Positions 1-6,154 of a stretch of DNA of 17,974 nt are shown here, one piece after another; positions within the stretch are counted from its first letter, which is position 1; every line of letters starts with the position of its first letter. Both the position numbers and the translations under genes were made by a program. The notes under the pieces were generated by a model. That model was not told where the DNA came from. It worked only from the letters and a program-made list of their open reading frames with translations, and made no database searches. This stretch comes from a bacterium. Its GTDB lineage: Bacteria > T1Sed10-126. The DNA is taken from assembly GCA_003557545.1 (NCBI GenBank), contig PWOD01000028.1:1-17974 (forward strand). The letters run 5' to 3'.

Positions 1-724
1 CCTTGAACATTGGCAAAAGGTTTGGCGCACTGGGTTTATGGGCTTTCTGACCGAGATGAGTTATGCCAATTTTACCACCTTTAAAAACACTGGTTGTGGT
101 AAGAAAAATATCTATCCCGTACTGCATCGTACATTCATACCAGTTCTCAGCCAGCCAGTAATCGGCCATCTCCCCGGCAAAGGCAAAATCACCGCCGATT
201 GGCTGCCGGATATTATACCGGTTGATTGCATAAGTAATGGGATAACAAAGATTATTTGTAATCGTCCCATCATAAGGATGCCGTTTATAGTATGGAGTGA
301 CAAAGTCAGATTTTCCCTCGAGTACGGGGTTCAAGAACTTGACCATCCACTCCGGTCTAATACTGGTTAAATCAGAATCAACAACCACTACAGCGCGAGC
401 TTTAACTTTTGATACGTATTCAAAAAGATTGTAAAAATTTCTTCCCTTGCCGGCCTTTCCGGATGGGGTTGAGATATAGGCTTTATAACAACCGGGAGTT
501 TCAGCTGCCAGAAACTCCTGACGGGTATTATCGGTCGATGCATTATCAACATTGACAATAATTGCTTCCCGGGTAGGAAAATAACGATTTAACCCCAGTG
601 CCACCTGTTCAACAACATTTTTAATGGTTGATTCCTCATTTAACGAAGGGACTCCCACTACCAGCTCCGGAGATTCAGGCTGTTCTGGATGGAAGGTGAT
701 CTCTGCCGCTTCTCGCAACTCCAT
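1..724 (-). CDS. GT-A fold glycosyltransferase, GT2/GT81-like (3' end outside window)
   Basis: About 241 N-terminal residues are visible and the frame stays open to the left edge. The start is ATG at 724 behind a clear AGGAGGT ribosome-binding site. After a short N-terminal extension come VGVPSLNEEST (about residues 23-33), the usual nucleotide-sugar binding start of GT-A enzymes, then VDNASTDNT, a SGKAGKG segment, and VVVVDSDL, a DxD-type metal and nucleotide-sugar site. Further on are PIGGDFAFAGE and a late HKPS motif. The set resembles GT81 and related enzymes that make glucosylglycerate or glucosyl-3-phosphoglycerate, which would suit an osmolyte role, but this is inference and other acceptors are possible. 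The protein should be cytoplasmic, as no membrane segment is seen. It is the last visible gene of the minus-strand run and starts 63 nt after rpe. Confidence 0.82.
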   Translation of the reverse strand, partial: MELREAAEITFHPEQPESPELVVGVPSLNEESTIKNVVEQVALGLNRYFPTREAIIVNVDNASTDNTRQEFLAAETPGCYKAYISTPSGKAGKGRNFYNLFEYVSKVKARAVVVVDSDLTSIRPEWMVKFLNPVLEGKSDFVTPYYKRHPYDGTITNNLCYPITYAINRYNIRQPIGGDFAFAGEMADYWLAENWYECTMQYGIDIFLTTTSVFKGGKIGITHLGQKAHKPSAPNLLPMFK

Positions 725-787
725 TATTATACCTCCTGATAAAATTTTTGCTGCCAGTTAGTACTATTAAGATAGCTACTTTGTTAT

Positions 788-1423
788 TTAAACTGTCTCT
801 TCAAACTGTTTTATTGTCTCTGCTGGATCCATCGATTCAAAGATAGTCGATCCTGAAACCACCCAGTCAATTCCGGCAGCAACAATCTCTTCAATATTAT
901 CAAGATTAACCCCACCGTCAAGCTGAATGGGGCCTGAAAAAACCGACCTCAACTGATCGACCTTTGATAAGACCCCGGGACGAAATTTCTGTCCCCCAAA
1001 TCCCGGTTGAACAGCCATCAACAAAACGAAATCAACATCTTCGAGCAGGGCTGATCCCCGGCTTATCTCTGTATCAGGATTATACACCAATCCCAATTTT
1101 GTTCCATATTGCTGGCAAAGTTCTCGAATTTTTTTAAACTGAAGATCGATTTCAAGGTGAACCGAAATATATTCAACACCGATCTCCAACAATGGTTCCA
1201 GTATAACCAGGGGATCTCTTACCATCAGGTGAGCATCAAACTCAAGCTCCGGAAAACCACTCCTTAAACTCCTGATCACCGGAGGACCGTAGGAGATATT
1301 TGGAACAAAATTCCCATCCATTATATCAAGATGATACTGCTTAATACCGGCTCTAATAAGTGGCTCAAGGCTGGTTTTCAAACATCTGAAATCGGCTGAT
1401 AACAGAGAGGGGAAAATTCGCAT
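788..1423 (-). CDS. rpe: Ribulose-phosphate 3-epimerase
   Basis: It interconverts D-ribulose 5-phosphate and D-xylulose 5-phosphate in the non-oxidative pentose phosphate pathway, in the cytoplasm. The 211-residue protein has the usual family length and motifs: PSLLSADF near the N-terminus, HLDIMDGNFVPN (metal ligands and a catalytic Asp), DAHLMV, ISVHLE, the phosphate-binding MAVQPGFGGQKF loop, LDGGVN with the second catalytic Asp, and GSTIF near the C-terminus. The frame stays open upstream to 1501, but that extension lies inside the PASTA gene in another frame. ATG at 1423 gives the canonical start MRIFPSLLSADF and lies one base after the PASTA stop (TAA at 1427-1425), so translation is probably coupled. 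Confidence 0.96.
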   Translation of the reverse strand: MRIFPSLLSADFRCLKTSLEPLIRAGIKQYHLDIMDGNFVPNISYGPPVIRSLRSGFPELEFDAHLMVRDPLVILEPLLEIGVEYISVHLEIDLQFKKIRELCQQYGTKLGLVYNPDTEISRGSALLEDVDFVLLMAVQPGFGGQKFRPGVLSKVDQLRSVFSGPIQLDGGVNLDNIEEIVAAGIDWVVSGSTIFESMDPAETIKQFEETV

Positions 1424-1424
1424 T

Positions 1425-2447
1425 TTATACACCCAGTTCACGGATCTGGTAAAGCTCATCATTCCAAAAAAACAGTACCCGAGCAGCCCCCTCGTATTCA
1501 ACCAGAAGCTCTACCCTTTCACCCGGTTGTATATAACTGTCAAGCAGTGGCCGCTCACCACGCTGGTCAACCAGTTGTACTCTGAGGTGGCCTTCTATAA
1601 CTACCGGCGGTGGATTAAATCTAACAAGCGTATAGCGGGTCTGTTCCACCACCGGATCGATTTCCGATAGATTGACAGTTAAACCTATTTTCTGGCCGGC
1701 AGTAGCTACTACCCCCGGCGGCGGATCCTGTTCAATAATTAGCGACGGCGCGGTGTTTCTATCCAATACATAACGTTTATCACCGGCGGTCAGACCGTAC
1801 TGTTCAAGCAGCCTGTCTAATTGATCGATCGGCTCCCCTCGTAAATCAGGAACTATTACAGTTCGCGGCCAGCTACCACGACCGATCAATAGATCCACCT
1901 GGCTTCCCTGGAAAACTCTCACACCCGGTTCCGGGTCCTGTTGAATTACCTTTCCGTTTTCAACCCGATCGGAAAAAACCCGGGCAATATTACCCAAATT
2001 TAATACTTCTCCCTCGAGCGGATATTGTTCGCCAAGTTGAATAAGAATATTCTCTACTTCCATCAGGTTCTTACTGCGCAGATCAGGAACCTGTATTTTT
2101 TCCGCTCCCCGACTTACCTGGAGCTTAATCATTCGATTGACCTTTATTTCATCACCCGGCGCCGGTTGTTGGCCGATAACCAGTCCCTCCGCAGTTTTCA
2201 AACTGCTCCGGAACTCCAGCACATAGTCCATGCCTGCTTCTTCTAAACTGGCCACAGCACTGGATTTGTCCAGACCAATAAATTCCGGAACCTGGTAGGT
2301 TTCAACAGGCCGTGTTAGATAGATCCAATAGAGCAACAGCAGCAGGACTATCAACTCAATAGCTACCAGTGGAAGGCTGGCCCAGAGTGGTAAGCGGCGG
2401 TTCGAGCCTTTGTTCGGCAGTTTAATCACCCTCCGACCCAACTCCAA
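1425..2447 (-). CDS. Membrane-anchored PASTA-domain protein (no kinase domain)
   Basis: A protein of up to 340 residues with a short basic N-terminus, one membrane segment (about 22-43) and three PASTA repeats (about 51-114, 117-190, 196-260). Each repeat carries the typical turn: QQPAPG, QDPEPG, QDPPPG. A C-terminal beta-rich part (about 270-340) follows that I do not recognise. PASTA domains bind muropeptides or beta-lactams in PrkC-type kinases and in PBPs, but no catalytic domain is present, so a role as an envelope sensor or scaffold is inferred. The start is uncertain: TTG at 2447, three bases after the TPR gene stop, has no clear ribosome-binding site; GTG at 2429 gives MIKLPNKG and is the main alternative. 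As I remember it, kinase-less PASTA genes near fmt and rpe occur in spirochaetes. Confidence 0.85.
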   Translation of the reverse strand: MELGRRVIKLPNKGSNRRLPLWASLPLVAIELIVLLLLLYWIYLTRPVETYQVPEFIGLDKSSAVASLEEAGMDYVLEFRSSLKTAEGLVIGQQPAPGDEIKVNRMIKLQVSRGAEKIQVPDLRSKNLMEVENILIQLGEQYPLEGEVLNLGNIARVFSDRVENGKVIQQDPEPGVRVFQGSQVDLLIGRGSWPRTVIVPDLRGEPIDQLDRLLEQYGLTAGDKRYVLDRNTAPSLIIEQDPPPGVVATAGQKIGLTVNLSEIDPVVEQTRYTLVRFNPPPVVIEGHLRVQLVDQRGERPLLDSYIQPGERVELLVEYEGAARVLFFWNDELYQIRELGV

Positions 2448-2450
2448 TTA

Positions 2451-3089
2451 TCATCGCAGGTCGATTAGTTCTTCTCGTGCCCTGAGATACCAGTATTCCT
2501 GATCGGGATCTATCTGTTCCACTAACATCTCCAGCGTTTCTACCTGCGCCACCCGATTTTCCTGCTGAGAATAAACTCGAGCCTGCTGCCAGACTGCTTC
2601 AGCCCAGAGAGGATGAACAGAATCCAGCTCCCTGATCAGGGCCTGAAGCTGACTTGTAGCCTGTTCAAAATTTTCCAGATAGTAATGAGCATAAGCTATA
2701 TTTAACCGGGCCGCCGGGTTAAAATAACTTTCGGGATGTTCATGTAAAAATCTTCTTAACTGTTCAATCGCCTGACCATATTCCCCAGCCTCAAGTAGGC
2801 TTTTGGCCTGGAAAAAACGGATCTTATCAAGCAGTTCACTACGCGGATACATCGATCCCAGCTGCTGCAAATTAGCAGCTACCTCCTGAAAATCCTGGGG
2901 TGATTCAGCCATTAAAAAACCCTGGAAAACACCGGTAAAATGGAGCCGGGCCTCTTCATCATCAGTCAGTCTCCCATGAATAAAATAGGTGGTAAGACCA
3001 ACAATTAAAACTACGACCAGCAGACCCAGAAGTAGCCACTCCGGTTCATTTTTTATCCGCCAGATAATCGCTTCGAAATTTAATTTCAT
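2451..3089 (-). CDS. Tetratricopeptide-repeat protein with N-terminal membrane anchor
   Basis: A 212-residue protein with one hydrophobic segment (about residues 18-38, LLLGLLVVVLIVGL) after a short charged N-terminus, so it is probably anchored in the inner membrane with the rest in the periplasm. From about residue 60 to the end it is helical with TPR-like pairs, for example AKSLLEAGEYGQAIEQLRRFL, followed by a second unit with ARLNIAYAHYYLENFEQAT. The architecture recalls YfgM and outer-membrane assembly TPR proteins, but no specific family can be named. ATG at 3089 has a GGAGAG site overlapping the stop of the upstream beta-barrel gene (9 nt gap), and the PASTA gene follows after 3 nt. 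The neighbourhood suggests an envelope role. Confidence 0.85.
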   Translation of the reverse strand: MKLNFEAIIWRIKNEPEWLLLGLLVVVLIVGLTTYFIHGRLTDDEEARLHFTGVFQGFLMAESPQDFQEVAANLQQLGSMYPRSELLDKIRFFQAKSLLEAGEYGQAIEQLRRFLHEHPESYFNPAARLNIAYAHYYLENFEQATSQLQALIRELDSVHPLWAEAVWQQARVYSQQENRVAQVETLEMLVEQIDPDQEYWYLRAREELIDLR

Positions 3090-3098
3090 AGAACTCTC

Positions 3099-3869
3099 CT
3101 AAAAGTCTACGGCCAACTGAACAGCGGCACGGTGATCAGCCGCCTCACTGCCCAGGCCGATCGGGACTGTAAGATTTAATGATAAATTGTCACGCGGTTG
3201 AAAAAGTATGCCCGGTGATAAATAATGTTCCGTCTCATCTCTAATACCACCGGTTTGACCGTTAAATTCAAAGGCCAGCTTAGCATTGTCCAACATCTGA
3301 TAGACCAGTGCTGCATTATATCTGTATTTATTTTCCACATCACCATCACCGGAAAACCGCATACTAAAATTGACCAGCCAATCGGTTCGTTCAGAAAATT
3401 CATGGCCCACGGTAACAAAAAAACGGGCATCAAGTTTTTTGGTCCCCATATAGGGAGGACCTTCATCATCGGCGGTGGGCAGAATCAGGGCATAACCTCC
3501 ACTTGTTTCCGGCATTCGCTCCCCTTTTTCTGAAAACTTAAACTTCTGATATACCTCTACATCACCAATACCCTCCTCACCACCTACGGTATCATTACCA
3601 TCAGAAAAAACCACCGGAAGAGTTATCCCAACTTCGAAATTCGGAAGAATCCCATAGGCAAACTGATAGGTTAGCCTGGTATGGTCGTAAAAATCCTCAT
3701 CATAACCGGAAATCTTTCGATAACGATGAAGTAGTTCAGTGTTGTCCATCGAGACAAAACTATTATCTTCAAAATTTACAACATCACGAAATTTGGACTC
3801 GGCCGGCAAGCCGGTCAATCCGATTATCAGGGCAACAATTAAACCCAATAGAGAAGTTTTTTTAAACAA
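3099..3869 (-). CDS. Outer-membrane beta-barrel protein (Phenol_MetA_deg/transporter-like)
   Basis: A 256-residue exported protein. From the TTG at 3869 it reads MFKKTSLLGLIVALIIG, a typical signal peptide, with probable cleavage after LPAES or nearby. The mature part alternates polar and hydrophobic residues in amphipathic strands (for example TRLTYQFAYGILPNFEVGITL and the repeated strands after residue 130) and ends in AVQLAVDF, with the terminal Phe expected of an outer-membrane beta-signal. It resembles the 'transporter' beta-barrel family PF13557; substrate unknown. I choose TTG because GGAGG (3883-3879) lies 9 nt upstream and the PHP stop codon ends one base before it. The in-frame ATG at 3908 would overlap PHP by 38 nt and place 13 extra residues before the signal sequence. 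It shows that the host has an outer membrane. Confidence 0.8.
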   Translation of the reverse strand: MFKKTSLLGLIVALIIGLTGLPAESKFRDVVNFEDNSFVSMDNTELLHRYRKISGYDEDFYDHTRLTYQFAYGILPNFEVGITLPVVFSDGNDTVGGEEGIGDVEVYQKFKFSEKGERMPETSGGYALILPTADDEGPPYMGTKKLDARFFVTVGHEFSERTDWLVNFSMRFSGDGDVENKYRYNAALVYQMLDNAKLAFEFNGQTGGIRDETEHYLSPGILFQPRDNLSLNLTVPIGLGSEAADHRAAVQLAVDF

Positions 3870-3870
3870 A

Positions 3871-4527
3871 TTAACCAGCCTCCATGAATAACTGTTTATT
3901 AGCTTCAAGCACCAGTTCGGGGGATTGATGGCCGGCAGCTCTAACTATCTCCAACGCACGCTGGGGTCCTATAAGATCGGTCGGCAGATGGGTATCAGTA
4001 CAGATAACCAGACGTACTGGATAGTTGGCCCCACAGGCGACCAGATAGCCATTGGTCAATGAGTGCCCCCGACGGGCCGTAATCTCCAGAGCCACCTGGT
4101 TATCAATAGCCAGCTGCAACTCATCCTCCTGGACAAACCCGGGGTGGGCCAGCAAATCAACATCAGAACAGCTGGCGGCAGCCCGATTAGTTCCCGGGGC
4201 CACCGGTTCTACAATCGTCTCGCCATGAACTGCGACAAACTCCGCTCCCAGTTTGCGGGCTCGACGAGCCAGTTCCGGGATGGCCTGAGGTGTCACATGA
4301 GTCAATTCACAACCCACCTTTAAAGCTATCTTACGATTTTTTCTTAAACCCTCAATCCCCTCTATCAGTTGCTTTAAAATTGGCTCCAGGGTCACCTCAT
4401 CAACATGATCACAATAGATCATACCGCTCACCCCAAGGGACTCAGCCCGACGGGCCAGTTCCCCCGGTCCTAAAACACCATCCGATAAAAAACTATGAAC
4501 GTGCAGATCATAATAAGACTGTTCCAT
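3871..4527 (-). CDS. PHP-domain metal-dependent phosphoesterase (histidinol phosphatase-like)
   Basis: A 218-residue protein covering a complete PHP (polymerase and histidinol phosphatase) fold. Metal-ligand motifs appear in family order: DLHVHSFLSDG at residues 7-17, IYCDH near 40, GCELTHVTP near 73, VAVHGE near 98, LLAHPGF near 127 and ICTDTHLP near 178. These enzymes hydrolyse phosphomonoesters with two or three metal ions. This short form is often annotated as histidinol phosphatase, but no other his gene is visible, so the substrate is unknown. ATG at 4527 gives the family-typical N-terminus, yet there is no Shine-Dalgarno site. The start codon lies only 13 nt after the mature 3' end of tRNA-Arg, so tRNA processing would leave an almost leaderless mRNA. 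Confidence 0.9.
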   Translation of the reverse strand: MEQSYYDLHVHSFLSDGVLGPGELARRAESLGVSGMIYCDHVDEVTLEPILKQLIEGIEGLRKNRKIALKVGCELTHVTPQAIPELARRARKLGAEFVAVHGETIVEPVAPGTNRAAASCSDVDLLAHPGFVQEDELQLAIDNQVALEITARRGHSLTNGYLVACGANYPVRLVICTDTHLPTDLIGPQRALEIVRAAGHQSPELVLEANKQLFMEAG

Positions 4528-4540
4528 TTAATTATCACAG

Positions 4541-4615
4541 CGCGTCCGGGAGGATTTGAACCTCCGACCTGCGGCTTAGGAGGCCGCTGCTCTGTCCTGA
4601 CTGAGCTACGGACGC
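4541..4615 (-). tRNA. tRNA-Arg (anticodon CCT)
   Basis: A 75-nt cloverleaf on the minus strand. The acceptor stem is GCGTCCG/CGGACGC with discriminator G; the D arm is GCTC...GAGC; the anticodon stem is GCGGC/GCCGC around the loop CTCCTAA, giving anticodon CCT (reads AGG); the T arm is GGAGG-TTCAAAT-CCTCC. CCA is not encoded (the next bases are CTG), so it must be added by a nucleotidyltransferase. It lies immediately upstream of the PHP gene on the same strand. Confidence 0.95.
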
Positions 4616-4696
4616 TTATTCTCCTTATGTAAATATCGAGATTCCCGATTGAAAGTAAATCTTGCAGACAATTTTCCATAAAATACTGAACGTATA

Positions 4697-4725
4697 ATAA
4701 TAACTTGCTTTGAACCGTCATTCAA
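4697..4725 (-). promoter_or_regulatory. Candidate sigma70 promoter for tRNA-Arg and downstream genes
   Basis: On the minus strand TTGAAT (4725-4720) and TATTAT (4702-4697) are separated by 17 nt, about 80 nt upstream of the tRNA. It is the best promoter-like pair I see between the tRNA and the V-ATPase promoter. A weaker pair (TTTACT, 17 nt, ATATTT) lies closer to the tRNA. Confidence 0.35.
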
Positions 4726-4859
4726 GCTGCCGATTAATCTCACAACAACTGCCACACTATGAACCGAAGATGCAGTTGTCAAAAAAGCCAGACCGACCCC
4801 AAAAAGGATGGTGCGAATAAAACCGACTCGATGACAAATCAACCGGAACCATCTCAAGG

Positions 4860-4884
4860 GATTGTGGAATAGGCGACCACAATC
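4860..4884. repeat. Inverted repeat upstream of the V-ATPase promoter
   Basis: Perfect 8-nt arms GATTGTGG and CCACAATC are separated by 9 nt (AATAGGCGA). The repeat lies about 77 nt upstream of the V-ATPase -35 box in the 432-nt gap between tRNA-Arg and the V-ATPase E start codon. It could be a regulator site or a hairpin; it has no U-tract. Apart from this repeat and the two promoters, I see no gene in 4616-5047. Confidence 0.4.
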
Positions 4885-4960
4885 GTTGGAAAAATTATAT
4901 GCCTCGCTGTTTTAAAAAAATCACCAGTTAAAAACAAGGTTAATTTTTTCGATAAAATAC

Positions 4961-4989
4961 TTGTCAAATTACCACTATCTACTTACAAT
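4961..4989 (+). promoter_or_regulatory. Sigma70-type promoter of the V-ATPase operon
   Basis: TTGTCA (4961-4966), a 17-nt spacer, and TACAAT (4984-4989), five of six consensus bases in each box. Transcription would begin near 4996. That leaves about 50 nt of leader before the ATG at 5048, and only about 10 nt before the upstream ATG at 5006, which favours 5048 as the first start codon. Confidence 0.65.
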
Positions 4990-5047
4990 GACTTAACTGG
5001 CTTTTATGGGTTTTAAGCAAATCAATCCGAAAAAAGGAAGAGATCCG

Positions 5048-5650
5048 ATGGATGCCAATCTTGAAAGTTTAATAAACAAGATCAAAACTGAAGGTATAGA
5101 AGAGGCCGAAAAAAATGCCAACCAGATAATTCAGGAGGCTGAAGAACAGGCTGATAAGCTGCTAAAAGAGGCTCGGAAAGAGGCTGATGAAATAATAGAA
5201 AATGGCCGTCAGAAGGCCCAGCAGCTGCAAGAAACTGGTGAAGAGGCTCTAAGACAGGCCCAACGTGACACAATTCTTGTGACCAGAGAACGAATTACCG
5301 AAATCCTTGATCAACTTTTTCAGAATAGACTCAAACAAGCTTTGACGCCGGAATTTCTTCAGGAGATTATCACCAGGATAGTGGAGCAGCTTGATTCGGA
5401 TGGCGACTACCAGATTTCGGTCCCCGAAGCAGATTTAGATAAACTTAGCCAGTTATTATTAAATGAAACAGCTGAGGAACTTGCTGATGGTAATCTGGAA
5501 CTGATTCCCGAAAAAGAGCTAAAAGCCGGTATCCGAATCAAGTTGGAGGACGAAGATCTATATTATGACATATCTGATGAAGGGATTTCACGCTATTTAA
5601 ACCAGTTTCTTAATCCAGCTGTTCAAAAAATCTTAGAAGAGACTGAATAA
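5048..5650 (+). CDS. atpE: V-type ATP synthase subunit E (peripheral stalk)
   Basis: A 200-residue subunit of the peripheral stalk that holds the A3B3 head against rotation. Residues 1 to about 75 form a long, highly charged Glu/Ala/Lys/Gln helix, as in V-ATPase E/NtpE. The rest is the alpha/beta C-terminal domain, with a segment reading GIRIKLEDEDLYYDIS near residue 165. I use ATG 5048 because AGGAAGAG (5035-5042) lies just before it; an in-frame ATG at 5006 would be almost at the transcription start. First gene of the operon; its stop overlaps the next start by one base (TAATG). No separate G/H stalk partner is seen in the operon. Confidence 0.9.
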   Translation: MDANLESLINKIKTEGIEEAEKNANQIIQEAEEQADKLLKEARKEADEIIENGRQKAQQLQETGEEALRQAQRDTILVTRERITEILDQLFQNRLKQALTPEFLQEIITRIVEQLDSDGDYQISVPEADLDKLSQLLLNETAEELADGNLELIPEKELKAGIRIKLEDEDLYYDISDEGISRYLNQFLNPAVQKILEETE

Positions 5651-6147
5651 TGGGTAATTATTACTACCTGGTAGCCCAGCTACCCTTTCTCAAATTCAAA
5701 AGCAAGCCACCCATTACCCGTAAAAAATTTCTGGAAGAAGCGGAAAAATGGTTGTCATCGGAGGAATTAAACATCCTCCGGAAAATACAATTTGAAAAAC
5801 GACCCGGGGTCAAACGATTACCCCCCGTCGCCGAAAGCTATTACCAGTTTGCTGATCGGCTAACCCGTGAGTTGGTGGCCTGGCGTAAAGCCCGCAAGCG
5901 TGGAACCGAACATAAGATCAGCCTATTTGATCCAGGGATTATTAAGGATGGTACACCACTTGATAGTGAGGTTGAGCTGCTGCGTTTACGCTGGAAAAAG
6001 TTGGATGAGCTTCTGGCCGGATTCGAGTTTGAATTTCCGGTTATCCTGATATACTATCTCAAATTACAGATAGTTGAACGACTGGACAGTTTTGATTACG
6101 ATCTAGGTTTAGAGAAGTACAAACACTACACAAAAGTGAGTTTGTGA
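5650..6147 (+). CDS. DUF2764 protein, putative V-ATPase stalk subunit (C-like)
   Basis: A 165-residue protein beginning MGNYYYLVAQLPFL, the typical N-terminus of DUF2764. That family sits between V-ATPase E and A in Chlamydiae, Spirochaetes and Bacteroidetes. It is helical and charged, with no membrane segment. A role replacing subunit C/d, which links the central stalk to the rotor ring, has been suggested from position and is inference here. It looks short: as I remember, family members are often well over 200 residues. Its end (KYKHYTKVSL) shows no sign of frameshift, and the A subunit begins 7 nt later. The start codon overlaps the E stop codon, so translation is probably coupled. Confidence 0.8.
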   Translation: MGNYYYLVAQLPFLKFKSKPPITRKKFLEEAEKWLSSEELNILRKIQFEKRPGVKRLPPVAESYYQFADRLTRELVAWRKARKRGTEHKISLFDPGIIKDGTPLDSEVELLRLRWKKLDELLAGFEFEFPVILIYYLKLQIVERLDSFDYDLGLEKYKHYTKVSL

Positions 6148-6154
6148 ATATATT

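Noticed and set aside
38-370. Plus-strand frame of 110 codons at the left end.
   Set aside because: It lies antisense inside the glycosyltransferase gene, whose protein has clear GT-A motifs; the plus-strand product has none.
1424-1501. Longer N-terminus for Rpe starting at 1501.
   Set aside because: The extra 26 residues lie inside the PASTA gene and are unlike any Rpe; the ATG at 1423 gives the conserved start and a one-base gap.
4606-4857. Minus-strand reading frame of 83 codons with a hydrophobic start (MRWFRLICHRVGFIRT).
   Set aside because: It runs into the tRNA-Arg gene, has no ribosome-binding site, and its second half is unlike a protein; the region is better explained as promoter DNA.
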